Assembly: GCF_000473045.1 (NCBI RefSeq)
Contig: NZ_KI421490.1
Coordinates: 109,351 to 173,350 of the forward strand
Direction of reading: 5' to 3'
Length of the DNA: 64,000 bases
From: Bradyrhizobium sp. WSM3983
GTDB lineage: Bacteria > Pseudomonadota > Alphaproteobacteria > Rhizobiales > Xanthobacteraceae
Shown: positions 8,501 through 15,603 of the stretch, in pieces
Position numbering within the stretch: the stretch's first letter is position 1
How the letters are laid out: the number at the start of each line of letters is the position of its first letter
Program-made: the position numbers and the translations under genes
The notes under the pieces: model-generated
What the model saw: only the letters and a program-made list of their open reading frames with translations
Told to the model about the DNA's origin: nothing
The model's database searches: none

Positions 8501-9441
8501 ATATCACCTTGCGCCACAAGGGACGGAGCGTTGGGATTGCTGACGTCGATCTTGAACCAATGGACCAGGGGCACGCTGGACCCGATCGGCTTCATCTCGG
8601 CCACGGCATAGAGATAGCCGTTGGCATAGACCATGCTGGCGATCCGCTTGTCAGCGGCGTCGAGCAGGAGGCTCGTTCCCTGCTGCTGCGCAGTGTAGCT
8701 GCCGCCCTGGTCGATATTGCCGAGCGCGATGGTGCTGGTGGTACTGAAGGTATTGGTGGCCTTGTCGTAGGTCTGCAAGGCGACGACGATCTGACCTCCG
8801 CTGGAGTAGTCGCTGGCGTAGTAGGTCTTGCCGTTGGTGCCGGATGCGACGGCGAAGATACCCTGGGTCGACGGCATGACTTCGCTCGCGGTCACGCTCA
8901 GCGTGCCGCCGCCATAGATGCCACCGCCCGCCCCGGCGGTATCGCCGATGATCCAGTTTTCCGTGCCGGCGTAACCGGACACGTTGATGTTGTACTGTGC
9001 GGCCGAGATGTAGACGTTCGAACCGTCGACCGCCAACGTCGGGCGGTCGGAGTCGGTCGACTGACCGTTGATCGTGACGGTCGTATTGAGCTGCGAGAAG
9101 GTCCAGCCATCGTTCGGATTGGAGTCCTTGGAGACCGCAATGTCCATGTCGGTGGTGGTGCCGTCCGGCGCCAGGTACTCCATGATCGCAACAAAGCGCT
9201 GATTGACGCTGTCGTAGACGACGCGCTGATCGAAAAAGCCCCCTGTCGGCGACAGCGGCGCGAAGAAGCTGTAGACCGATTGCACGGTCGGCGATCCGCC
9301 GGTCAGGTTCGTCCACTCGATCTGCGAGCCCTCGATCATCACGGCGTAGTTTGGCCCGATGGCGAGGCCGCTATCCGGGGGATAAGTGTTGGTGTCCGAT
9401 GGCCCGGAGAACAGTGTCTGGATCTGAGAGGAATAACTCAT
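2554..9441 (-). CDS. giant modular protein: duplicated propeller/Ig-like units plus phosphoesterase
   Basis: 2295 residues. The ATG at 9441 is chosen because GGGAG lies 7 bases upstream; an in-frame TTG at 9468 lacks one. There is no Sec signal. Order: propeller-like module (about 1-436), four Ig-like repeats of 121 residues (437-920), a second copy of the same module and repeats (921-1838), a phosphoesterase domain (about 1843-2120) and a tail. Repeats alternate between an 'AASGTGIT..DLNAGK..FSAAV' type and a 'VATGTGIT..VSTGQ..NLSEAV' type. The phosphoesterase shows VVVVEENHNYDQIAG, HPSQPNYFTLYAG, TWDENDD and YDHYNLL, typical of PF04185 acid phosphatase/phospholipase C enzymes. The tail contains SIDRLAALMDQFAAAGF, resembling C-terminal tails of other very large rhizobial secreted proteins, so type I secretion is inferred. 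A surface or extracellular phosphatase is the likeliest role. Confidence 0.85.
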   Translation of the reverse strand: MSYSSQIQTLFSGPSDTNTYPPDSGLAIGPNYAVMIEGSQIEWTNLTGGSPTVQSVYSFFAPLSPTGGFFDQRVVYDSVNQRFVAIMEYLAPDGTTTDMDIAVSKDSNPNDGWTFSQLNTTVTINGQSTDSDRPTLAVDGSNVYISAAQYNINVSGYAGTENWIIGDTAGAGGGIYGGGTLSVTASEVMPSTQGIFAVASGTNGKTYYASDYSSGGQIVVALQTYDKATNTFSTTSTIALGNIDQGGSYTAQQQGTSLLLDAADKRIASMVYANGYLYAVAEMKPIGSSVPLVHWFKIDVSNPNAPSLVAQGDISGAAIGASVATFNPSIAVDTAGDVLINFTASGPNMYPADYYVFQGGSDPVGSFSAPILYQASTSFFNSGDGNSTQRWGANSSATVDPNNPNSFWISNEYVANGWWQTAVARIAIQGSAATPPTVSSIAASGTGITSGAGDLNAGKLVTLTVTFSAAVTVNTTGGAPTLALNDGGTASYTGGSGSTALTFSYTVAAGQNTADLVISALNLNGAVINDGAGNAANLSGAANYNSAGILQIDTTAPTIASIVATGTGITNGSGTVSTGQVVTLTVNLSEAVTVNTSGGTPTLTLNDGGTATYTGGTGSTALTFSYTVAAGQTTSDLAISALNLNGAVISDGAGNAANLAGASNYNPAGILQVNTTAPTIASIAASGTGITSGSGDLNAGQVVTLTVNFSAAVTVNTTGGAPTLTLNDGGTASYTGGSGGTALTFSYTVAAGQNTADLAISSFNLNGAAIADASGNAANLSGATNYNPAGTLQIDTTAPTIASIVATGTGITNGSGSVSTGQVVSLTVNLSEAVTVNTSGGTPTLTLNDGGTASYTSGTGSSALIFSYTVAAGQTTSDLTISTLNLNGAAISDGAGNAANLAGATNYNPTGTLQVNPSTTATSRIQTLFSGPSTTSNYPPHNGLAVGPNFVVMIEGSLIEWTNLAGGSPTQQSVYSFFAPLSPTGGLFDQRIAYDSVNQRFVAMMEYLAPDGTTTDMDIAVSKDSNPNDGWTFSQLNTTITINGQSTDSDRPALAVDGSNVYISAPQYNIKVSGYAGTENWVISDTAGAGGGLYGGGTLSVTKSEAMPSTQRIFTVAAGNNGKTYYASDFSSGGQIVVALQTYDKATNTFSATSTIALGNIDQGGSYTVQQQGTSLLLDAVDNRITSMVYANGYLYAVAEMRPSGSSVPLVHWLKIDVSNPNTPSLLAQGDISGASLGTNVGTFNPSIAVDAAGDVIINFTASGPNLYPSDYYVFQSGSSAAGSFSAPILYKASTGFFNSGDRSSVQRWGLNSSAIVDPNNPNSFWISNEYVANGWWQTSVAQIAIQNSTGTGPAIASIAASGTGITNGSGDLNAGKVVALAVNFSAAVTVNTSGGSPTLALNDGGFASYTGGSGSTALTFSYTVAAGQNAADLVVSALNLNGATVTDGSGNAANLSGATNYNPAGTLQIDTTAPTIASIVATGTGITNGSGNVSTGQVVTLTVNLSEAVTVNTSGGMPTLALNDGGTATYSGGSGSTALTFSYTVAAGQTTSDLAISSFNLNGAVVSDGAGNATNLSGATNYNPSGTLQVNSTATTVASIAASGTGITSGTGDLNAGKLVTLTVNFSAAVTVNTTGGAPTLTLNDGGAASYTGGSGSTALTFSYTVAAGQNAADLIVSALNLNGGTITGGNGNAANLTGATNYNPAGILQIDTTAPTIASIVATGTGITNGSGSVSTGQVVTLTVNLSEAVTVNTSGGTPTLALNDGGTASYASGSGSTALTFSYTVVAGQTTSDLAISSFNLNGAVVNDGAGNVANLTGATNYNPTGTLQVNSTTTTTGVPKYSHIVVVVEENHNYDQIAGNSQAPYINSLMAGGASLTNMTAEAHPSQPNYFTLYAGSTFGTTDDNSYSLPDPTLYTVLKNGGFSFTGYVDEGGLGSDFNHDPWVSFPEGRTVQTDFTSFPALFANGNYSSLPTVSFVIPSVSNDMHNGTIAQGDTWLQQNLGAYAQWAVNNNSLLIVTWDENDDSTSEAASNKVPTLLYGANVVPGNYSTAYDHYNLLSTITNSLGLTAPNNAATAAPIQVFGTAAQAAALTVDQDGVAESPALTIGGTSLTVQAGGSVPLGITATPVDSDDQLSLSISGLPSYESITAPAGNTVTSSLQSNGTYTWTITEGSSTTGQPLTGLTLSSSYTGTDHPVATFTVTASNTTSGEAATSASQTMTVTDPPAPSPSGPNGLSQDAGSIDRLAALMDQFAAAGFGGNSFGPSPSTPHPIMGGIGGDPAFLAAAHCHTG
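3927..5379 (-). repeat. four 363-bp Ig-like coding repeats, block 2
   Basis: The counterpart of the block at 6681-8133, with the same a-b-a-b order and 363-base period. It sits directly before the phosphoesterase domain. Confidence 0.8.
6681..8133 (-). repeat. four 363-bp Ig-like coding repeats, block 1
   Basis: Four 121-codon repeats, seen as recurring stretches such as 'gttgaggttgagcgc' and 'gtgtagctgaaggtgagcgc' every 363 bases. Types alternate a-b-a-b, implying that an a-b pair was duplicated first. Products resemble bacterial Ig-like/cadherin-like stalks. Confidence 0.8.
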
Positions 9442-9850
9442 GTTCCTGCTCCCTCTGTCTCTGTCCAAGATTTCGCTGAGGCTCAGGTGTCAACGTTTGC
9501 ATCAAGCTTCGCAACAAACGTTCCCCGCACCACGAATGCCGTGCCGGTCGCCAGACAAAATGATCTTGCCAGCCGTGGCGCTAACGTCCAACGGACCCTG
9601 GATAATAGACAACGTGCCGCAGGGGATTTGTAGCAGCACGGCGGACTATTCTGCGGCCTCATTGGGGGTACCCCCAACCGAATCCGAGTGTCCGCTCGAT
9701 AAAGGTCCTGCCCGTTCACCGGCCAGGGGCCCGCGTGCCAAACGGGATCATCACCTTGAAGACCCGCACACTGCGAAGTACAGCTCTTCGGCATAAGTCA
9801 CTGATTTGTTGTGGAGTTCGAACAACCACGAACAGTGGAGAACAATATAC
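9442..9850. other. intergenic region upstream of the giant gene
   Basis: No gene seen. It should hold the promoter of the giant gene; a possible -10 TATTAT (minus strand) lies near 9605, without a clear -35. The perfect palindrome at 9662-9677 is listed separately. Confidence 0.5.
9662..9677. promoter_or_regulatory. perfect 16-bp palindrome TTGGGGGTACCCCCAA
   Basis: Self-complementary over 16 bases with no spacer, about 220 bases upstream of the giant gene. It could be an operator; no regulator is recognised, and it could also be chance in GC-rich DNA. Confidence 0.3.
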
Positions 9851-9940
9851 TGGCGGAAGGGGTGGGATTCGAACCCACGGTACCCTTGCGGGCACGCCGG
9901 TTTTCAAGACCGGTGCCTTAAACCACTCGGCCACCCTTCC
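9851..9940 (-). tRNA. tRNA-Ser (anticodon UGA)
   Basis: Read on the minus strand the gene starts GGAAGGGTGGCCGAGTGG and ends CCTTCC-G-CCA, so CCA is encoded. The anticodon loop CTTGAAA gives anticodon TGA (9904-9906). A long variable arm with stem GCCCGCAAGGGT, as expected for serine tRNA, precedes the T arm GGGTTCGAATCCC. The first and last seven bases pair as the acceptor stem. It stands alone. Confidence 0.97.
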
Positions 9941-10180
9941 AAGCCCGGGCTGCAAGTCCGGAATGGCTGTCGCTTAACGTAGTCGGCCGCGCAAGGCAAC
10001 GCGAAGTTGGGCTGCTTGCGCGGCCTGCCCCGCCTTTTCGTTGGCACGGGATCTGTCAGGCGAGCGTCAGTTTGGTCCTTTAGCCTCCGTCGGGACTGGC
10101 AATGCCACCCAGGGCGTCGCTGGTCGCGAGGCCCGGTTGGATTCGCCTCCATTTCCGGGCCTCGTTTGGCTTCGCCCTCA

Positions 10181-10213
10181 AAAGAAAACGCGGCGCCTTT
10201 TTTGGGGCACCGC
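10181..10213 (-). terminator. intrinsic terminator of the small secreted protein gene
   Basis: On the minus strand GCGGTGCC (10213-10206) pairs with GGCGCCGC (10197-10190), with one G-U pair, followed by GTTTTCTTT. It lies 29 bases beyond the stop at 10242. The rest of 9941-10241 shows no gene. Confidence 0.75.
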
Positions 10214-10241
10214 GCGAAGTTCGTTTGTTTGTTGCGTTGGC

Positions 10242-10619
10242 TCAGTAGCCGCAGGACGCGCAGCTCGGCGCCACCGGCGCGTAATAGGAATAGCCGGGCG
10301 AGACCATCTCGACGCGCTGGCGCGTGGCGTATTGCGGCGGAATGCGCTCGTACTGGACGCTCGGCGGCGCCACCATCACGGTCTGCGGAACCATCACGGT
10401 GCGGTACTGCGCCGGCGTGCGATGGGCGACGGTCGCACCCGGCGACACCATCACGGTCTCGTCGACGGAGCGGTACTGCGGCGCGACGTATTGCTGCTGA
10501 TAGCAGGTCGTGCACGGCTGCGGCGGCGCGTAGCAATTGTAGCAGCCGGCGGAGGCAGCAGTCGTCATCGAAATCGCAGCGACGACTGTTCCGAAAACAA
10601 CAGCAAGAGTACGAGACAT
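10242..10619 (-). CDS. small secreted Cys/Tyr/Val-rich protein
   Basis: 125 residues from the ATG at 10619. Residues 1-24 are a clear signal peptide (SRTLAVVFGTVVAA, cleavage near ASA-GC). The mature part begins CYNCYAPPQPCTTCYQQQY and contains low-complexity repeats of the type QYRTVMVPQTVMVAP and VSPG, ending SCASCGY. The paired CxxC motifs suggest disulfides or metal binding. The start has only a weak ribosome site; a longer reading begins 8 codons upstream. No function is known to me. Confidence 0.75.
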   Translation of the reverse strand: MSRTLAVVFGTVVAAISMTTAASAGCYNCYAPPQPCTTCYQQQYVAPQYRSVDETVMVSPGATVAHRTPAQYRTVMVPQTVMVAPPSVQYERIPPQYATRQRVEMVSPGYSYYAPVAPSCASCGY

Positions 10620-10720
10620 TGTGGTGGTGCCCCAGTTGCACAAAATGGATTTGCGAAGGTCGCAGCACTATACGCTGCAAAATCCAGCTCTTCCGAAGTT
10701 CGTCGGGGCATCCTTAATGC

Positions 10721-10746
10721 GAACGGCCGGCTTTCGCCGACCGTTC
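10721..10746 (-). terminator. hairpin downstream of ilvD
   Basis: On the minus strand GAACGGTCGGC and GCCGGCCGTTC form an 11-bp stem with one U-G pair and a GAAA tetraloop, 61 bases beyond the ilvD stop. No U-rich tail follows, so it is a probable mRNA 3' end or processing structure rather than a textbook terminator. Confidence 0.5.
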
Positions 10747-10806
10747 AGAACTTGTTGACCATGCACGTTGCGCGACCGCGAGGTTCGCGATCACGCCCGC
10801 GCAAAG

Positions 10807-12663
10807 TCACGTTGACTTCGTGCGCCGCTTCACCTCACGCACCGCGCCGCGCGCGGCGCTGGTGGTGAGCGCAGCGTAGGCCTGCAGCGCGGTCGAGACG
10901 TTACGCTTGCGCGCAGCGGGCTGCCAGGCGGCATCGCCCTTTGCCTCCTCTGCCGCGCGGCGGTTGGCGAGCTCCTCGTCGGAGACATCGAGGTTGATGC
11001 TGCGGTTCGGGATGTCGATGGCGATGCGGTCGCCGGTCCGCACCAGACCGATGTTGCCGCCTTCGGCCGCTTCCGGCGAAAGATGGCCGATCGACAGGCC
11101 GGACGAACCGCCGGAGAAGCGTCCATCCGTGACGAGCGCGCATGCCTTTCCGAGGCCCATCGATTTCAGATAGCTGGTCGGATACAGCATCTCCTGCATG
11201 CCGGGGCCACCGCGCGGGCCTTCGTAGATGATGACCACGATCTCGCCGGCCACGACCTTGCCGCCCAAAATGCCTTCGACGGCCGCGTCCTGGCTTTCGA
11301 ACACACGCGCGGGGCCGGAGAATGTCAGGATCGAGCTATCAACGCCTGCGGTCTTCACGATGCAGCCATCCTGAGCGAGGTTGCCGTAGAGCACGGCGAG
11401 GCCACCGTCCTTGCTGAAGGCGTGCTCGAGGTTGCGGACCACGCCCTTCTCGCGATCGGTGTCGAGCTCGTCGTAGCGGCGCTCCTGGCTGAACGCGACC
11501 TGCGTGGGGATGCCGCCGGGCGAGGCGCGATAGAAGGTGCGGACAGTTTCGCTCCTGGAGCGCTTGATGTCCCAGCGCTCCAGCGCGTCGTTCATGGTCG
11601 GCGCGTGCACGGTCGAGACCGAGGTGTCGATCAGGCCGGCGCGGTCGAGCTCGCCCAGAATGCCCATGATGCCGCCGGCGCGATGCACGTCCTCGACGTG
11701 AACGTCGGCAACGGACGGCGCGACCTTGCACAGCACGGGCACGCGGCGCGACAGCCGGTCGATGTCCTGCATGGTGAATTCGACCTGCCCTTCATGGGCC
11801 GCCGCAAGCAGATGCAGCACGGTGTTGGTCGAGCCGCCCATCGCGATGTCGAGCGTCATCGCGTTCTCGAACGCCTTGAAGTTCGCGACATTGCGCGGCA
11901 GCACGCTCGCATCGTCCTGCTCGTAGTAACGGCGCACGATATCGACGATGGTGTGGCCGGACTCGACGAACAGGCGCTTGCGGTCAGCGTGGGTTGCGAC
12001 CACGGTGCCATTGCCGGGCAGCGCCAGGCCGAGCGCCTCGGTCAGGCAGTTCATCGAATTGGCCGTGAACATGCCCGAGCAGGAGCCGCAGGTCGGGCAC
12101 GCCGAGCGCTCGATCACCTTGACGTCCTCGTCGCTGACCTTGGAGTCGGCTGCGGCCACCATGGCGTCGATCAGATCGACGGCCTTGGTCTTGCCCTGGA
12201 GCGTGACCTTGCCAGCCTCCATCGGCCCGCCCGAGACGAACACTGCGGGGATGTTGAGCCGCAGCGCGGCCATCAGCATGCCGGGCGTGATCTTGTCGCA
12301 GTTGGAGATGCAGACGAGGCCGTCGGCGCAATGCGCGTTGGCCATGTACTCGACGCTGTCGGCGATCAGCTCGCGCGACGGCAGGCTGTAGAGCATGCCG
12401 TCATGGCCCATGGCGATGCCATCATCGACCGCGATGGTGTTGAACTCCTTGGCGACGCCGCCGGCCTGCTCGATCTCGCGGGCGACAAGCTGGCCGAGGT
12501 CCTTGAGGTGGACGTGGCCGGGCACGAACTGGGTGAAGGAGTTGACGACCGCGATGATCGGCTTGCCGAAATCGCCGTCCTTCATGCCCGTCGCGCGCCA
12601 GAGGCCGCGGGCGCCCGCCATGTTACGACCGTGGGTGGTGGTGCGGGAGCGATAGGCTGGCAT
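10807..12663 (-). CDS. ilvD: dihydroxy-acid dehydratase
   Basis: 618 residues, normal for IlvD. It dehydrates 2,3-dihydroxy-isovalerate and 2,3-dihydroxy-3-methylvalerate to the 2-oxo acids, the third common step of valine, leucine and isoleucine synthesis, in the cytoplasm. Family signatures are present: SRTTTHGRNMAGARGLWRAT at the N-terminus, CISNCDKITPGMLMAALRL and CPTCGSCSGMFTANSMNCL with the Fe-S cysteines, and GRFSGGSSGLSIGH near the C-terminus. It appears to be a single-gene unit: the upstream neighbour (12825-13685) is transcribed in the same direction but is 160 bases away and unrelated. Confidence 0.97.
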   Translation of the reverse strand: MPAYRSRTTTHGRNMAGARGLWRATGMKDGDFGKPIIAVVNSFTQFVPGHVHLKDLGQLVAREIEQAGGVAKEFNTIAVDDGIAMGHDGMLYSLPSRELIADSVEYMANAHCADGLVCISNCDKITPGMLMAALRLNIPAVFVSGGPMEAGKVTLQGKTKAVDLIDAMVAAADSKVSDEDVKVIERSACPTCGSCSGMFTANSMNCLTEALGLALPGNGTVVATHADRKRLFVESGHTIVDIVRRYYEQDDASVLPRNVANFKAFENAMTLDIAMGGSTNTVLHLLAAAHEGQVEFTMQDIDRLSRRVPVLCKVAPSVADVHVEDVHRAGGIMGILGELDRAGLIDTSVSTVHAPTMNDALERWDIKRSRSETVRTFYRASPGGIPTQVAFSQERRYDELDTDREKGVVRNLEHAFSKDGGLAVLYGNLAQDGCIVKTAGVDSSILTFSGPARVFESQDAAVEGILGGKVVAGEIVVIIYEGPRGGPGMQEMLYPTSYLKSMGLGKACALVTDGRFSGGSSGLSIGHLSPEAAEGGNIGLVRTGDRIAIDIPNRSINLDVSDEELANRRAAEEAKGDAAWQPAARKRNVSTALQAYAALTTSAARGAVREVKRRTKST

Positions 12664-12824
12664 GGCGGTTTCCGTCCTCGGTTTGCATCGGCCGGGCGGG
12701 AAATATCGAAGCCGCCTCAGGCCTTTCCGGCCGGATAGCGCACGGGCCGGGCGGGCGCAACGGGAACTTGCCTCAAGATGGCCCGGATTAGCCCGGTGCA
12801 GGCCTCCCCTGCTCCCGGCGCGGC

Positions 12825-13685
12825 CTATTGCAGGGTCGGATCGAGCCGGTCGCGCAGCCAGTCGCCGATCACGGAGACCGCCAGCGTGGTGATCACGATG
12901 GTGGTCGCCGGCGCCAGCATGATCCCGGGCGCCCGGGTCAAATATTCGCGGCCGTAGCCAACCATATTGCCGAGGCTGGTCATCGGCGGCTGCACGCCGA
13001 GGCCGAGGAAGGACAGGCCTGATTCCATCAGGATCACCTCGGGGAAAACCAGCGTGGTCGAGACGATCAGGGTCGAGGCGATGTTGGGCAGGATGTGCCG
13101 GAGGTAGATCCGCGCCGGCGTGGCGCCGAGCTGGCGGACGGCGGCTGCATATCCTTGCGCATTGGCGGAGATGGCGAGGCCGCGGGCGATGCGGGCGTAG
13201 CGCTCCCAGCCGAACAGGCCCATCAGGCCGATGAGCAGCGGCAGCGAGTTGCCGAAGAAGGCGAGCACCGCGAGGGCCATGATCAGGAACGGCATGCTGG
13301 CCTGGAAGTCGGTCAGCATCAGCACGAGCTGCTCGACGGCGCCGCGGAAATGCGCGGCGAGGAAGCCGAGCGTGGTGCCGACCACGGCCGAGATCGCGGT
13401 CGCGCCGAAGGCGATCAGCAGCGAGATGCGGATCGAGACGAGCAGGCGCGACAGCACGTCACGGCCGAGTTCGTCGGTGCCGAGCCAATGCGCGACATTG
13501 CCGGGCGCCGACAGTCGGTTGCGCAGGTCGAGCTGGGTATAGCCATAGGGCGCGATCTTCTCGGCGAACGCTGCGATCACCAGCATGGCGACGATCCAGG
13601 TCACCGCGAGCGCGACCGAGATCGGGATCGCGGGAAGGTTGATGCGGCGGCGCACGCCAGCGTCTTTCAGCGTCGCGTCGGTCAT
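12825..13685 (-). CDS. ABC transporter permease, DppC/OppC type
   Basis: 286 residues. The ATG at 13685 overlaps the stop of the preceding permease gene (ATGA), indicating translational coupling; longer in-frame readings run through that gene and are not real. Features are an N-terminal OppC-like segment (VTWIVAMLVIAAFAEKIAPY), several membrane helices, and the ATPase-contact loop YAAAVRQLGATPARIYLRHI. It is the last gene of the operon running from 19068 to 12825 and, with the DppB-type partner, forms the inner-membrane channel of a peptide-class importer. Confidence 0.93.
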   Translation of the reverse strand: MTDATLKDAGVRRRINLPAIPISVALAVTWIVAMLVIAAFAEKIAPYGYTQLDLRNRLSAPGNVAHWLGTDELGRDVLSRLLVSIRISLLIAFGATAISAVVGTTLGFLAAHFRGAVEQLVLMLTDFQASMPFLIMALAVLAFFGNSLPLLIGLMGLFGWERYARIARGLAISANAQGYAAAVRQLGATPARIYLRHILPNIASTLIVSTTLVFPEVILMESGLSFLGLGVQPPMTSLGNMVGYGREYLTRAPGIMLAPATTIVITTLAVSVIGDWLRDRLDPTLQ

Positions 13686-14611
13686 GCATGAGCCCCTTTG
13701 GCCCGCAGCCGCGGATCGAGGAAGCCGTAGAGGAAATCGACGATCAGGTTGGACGTGACCATGGTTAGCGCCACCAGCAGCAGGATGCATTGCACGACGG
13801 CGAGGTCGCGGTTGGCAACCGCAACCACAAGCAGGCGCCCTACTCCCGGCCAGGCAAACACGCTCTCGACCACGACCGCGCCCGCGATCAGCGTGCCCAC
13901 CATGAAGCCCAGAATGGTGACGGTCGGGATCGCGGCGTTCGGCAGGGCATGCGACGTCACCACCTTGCGCCACGGCACACCCTTGGCGGACGCCGTGCGT
14001 ATATAGGGCTGACCCAACACCTCCAGCATGGCGCTGCGGGTGAAACGCGCCAGCACCGCGGCGCCGCCAAGGCTGAGTGTCACGATGGGCAGGATGGCGT
14101 GCCGCCAGCTGTCCTGCCCGCCCGACGGGAGCCAGCCGAGCTGCACGGCAAAGACAAGCACGAGCAGCAGCGCCAGCACAAAGCTCGGCACGGTGAAGCC
14201 GGCAACCGCCGTCATCATCACGGCGCGGTCGATTCCCGATCCCCGATGCAGCGCGGCGTAGATGCCGGCGGGAATTCCGAGCGCGACCTTGAAGAAGAAG
14301 GCCGGCAAGGTCAGCGCCAGCGTTGCTGGAATCCGCTCCAGCACGAGCTCGATCGCCGGTCGTCCGTCACGCATGGAACGGCCGAGCTCGCCTTTGGCGA
14401 TGGCGCCGAAGTAATCGAGATACTGAAACCAGATGGGATCATCGAGGCCCCACGCCTTGCGGAAGGCGGCGAGCACTTCCGGCGGCGCCTCCGGTCCCAA
14501 AATCATCAGCGCGGGATCGCCTGATAGCCGCAGCACGACGAAGGCGAAGGTGACAACGAGGACGATCGTGAGCGCAGCCCGTCCAATGCGAATGGCGAAA
14601 TAGCGTCCCAT
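13682..14611 (-). CDS. ABC transporter permease, DppB/OppB type
   Basis: 309 residues from the ATG at 14611, whose first base overlaps the previous stop (TGATG). The N-terminal helix RIGRAALTIVLVVTFAFVV and RLSGDPALMILGPEAPPE, the segment LGRSMRDGRPAIELVLERIPAT cut to family pattern, and the contact loop IRTASAKGVPWRKVVTSHAL are DppB-like. It forms the membrane pore together with the DppC-type product. Confidence 0.93.
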   Translation of the reverse strand: MGRYFAIRIGRAALTIVLVVTFAFVVLRLSGDPALMILGPEAPPEVLAAFRKAWGLDDPIWFQYLDYFGAIAKGELGRSMRDGRPAIELVLERIPATLALTLPAFFFKVALGIPAGIYAALHRGSGIDRAVMMTAVAGFTVPSFVLALLLVLVFAVQLGWLPSGGQDSWRHAILPIVTLSLGGAAVLARFTRSAMLEVLGQPYIRTASAKGVPWRKVVTSHALPNAAIPTVTILGFMVGTLIAGAVVVESVFAWPGVGRLLVVAVANRDLAVVQCILLLVALTMVTSNLIVDFLYGFLDPRLRAKGAHA

Positions 14612-15603
14612 CACGCCGCGTCCCAAGCCCCAGCCTGCGGCCCGGTCACGAGATGGCAAGCGACCCGGCGATCGCCGCCGACGGCAGACAGTGTCGGCAC
14701 CTCGCTCGCGCAGCGCGCGATGGCACGCGGACAGCGCGGATGGAAGGCGCAGCCTTGCGGCCGCGCCGCCGGGTTCGGCGGATCGCCCGCCAGCACGATG
14801 CGGCCTGCGCTGCGGCGGCCGGGCGCGGGCGAAGCCGAGACCAGCGCCTGCGTGTACGGGTGCTCCGGGCGCGCAAAGAGATCGTCGGCGCTGCCGATCT
14901 CGACGATTCGGCCGAGATACATCACGGCAACGAAATTGCTGATCTGCCTGACGACCCGCAGATCGTGGCTGATGAACAGCAGCGTGAGCCCAAGCTGCGC
15001 CTGGAGATCGGCCAACAGGTTCACGACCTGCGCCTGGATCGAGACGTCGAGCGCGCTGACCGGCTCGTCGCAGACCAAAAAATCCGGCTTCGTGGCCAGC
15101 GCGCGTGCCAGCACGATGCGCTGGCGCTGTCCGCCGGACAGTGCGCCCGGATAACGCCCGCCATGCGCCGGCGTGAGTTCGACCGCGCGCAGCAATTCGC
15201 GGACGCGCTCCTCGCGCTCGGCCGGCGTGCCGACACCGTGAATATCGAGCGGCTCGCGGATTTGTGCTGCGACCGGCAAACGCCGGTCCAGCGCTCCCAG
15301 CGGGTCCTGAAAGATCATCTGCATGCGGGCGCGCTGTGCACGCCACGCCTGTGTCCCGAGCGCCGCCATCGGCTTGCTGTCGAACTGCACCTCGCCGCGA
15401 TCGGGCGGCTCGAGGCCGAGCACGATGCGCCCCGTCGTGGACTTACCCGAACCGGACTCGCCGACAAGGCCGAGCGTTTCGCCCCTGGGAATGGTCAGCG
15501 ACACGCCATCGACGGCGTGCACGGCCGTGCTGCGGCCGAACATCCCGGAGCGCATGGAATAGCTGCGCGCGATCGAGGACACCTCGACGAGCGGCGCGTT
15601 CAT
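14611..15603 (-). CDS. ABC transporter ATPase, DppF/OppF type
   Basis: 330 residues. The ATG at 15603 overlaps the stop of the preceding ATPase gene by 4 bases. Walker A GLVGESGSGKSTTGR, signature LSGGQRQRIVLARAL, Walker B FLVCDEPVSALDVSIQ and switch His in LLFISHDLRVV are intact. The C-terminal oligopeptide-transporter extension with GCAFHPRCPRA is present, typical of the peptide/nickel class. It powers import through the adjacent permeases as one half of a heterodimer with the DppD-type ATPase. Confidence 0.95.
   Translation of the reverse strand: MNAPLVEVSSIARSYSMRSGMFGRSTAVHAVDGVSLTIPRGETLGLVGESGSGKSTTGRIVLGLEPPDRGEVQFDSKPMAALGTQAWRAQRARMQMIFQDPLGALDRRLPVAAQIREPLDIHGVGTPAEREERVRELLRAVELTPAHGGRYPGALSGGQRQRIVLARALATKPDFLVCDEPVSALDVSIQAQVVNLLADLQAQLGLTLLFISHDLRVVRQISNFVAVMYLGRIVEIGSADDLFARPEHPYTQALVSASPAPGRRSAGRIVLAGDPPNPAARPQGCAFHPRCPRAIARCASEVPTLSAVGGDRRVACHLVTGPQAGAWDAA

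Larger units (their letters stand above)
3918..9426 (-). repeat. tandem duplication of a 2754-bp (918-codon) unit
   Basis: The protein segments starting SQIQTLFSGP (near 9426) and SRIQTLFSGP (near 6672) are exactly 2754 bases apart, and each is followed by the same order: a 434-residue module and four 121-residue repeats. The second copy ends where the phosphoesterase begins near 3918. The copies are closely similar at DNA level but have diverged at many positions. Confidence 0.8.

Noticed and set aside
8368..9633. 421-codon open frame on the plus strand
   Set aside because: Antisense to the giant gene; it mirrors the repeats and has no protein family features. The same applies to long antisense frames at 11083-12738, 16683-18164, 38047-39306 and 44278-46128, which arise from GC-rich codon bias.
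12825..13973. N-terminally extended reading of the DppC-type permease
   Set aside because: The extra 96 residues are read out of frame through the DppB-type gene and are Arg/Gly-rich; the coupled ATG at 13685 is right. Similar extensions at 14612-15346, 15604-15747, 21542-21799, 22788-22940 and 34001-34843 were dropped for the same reason.
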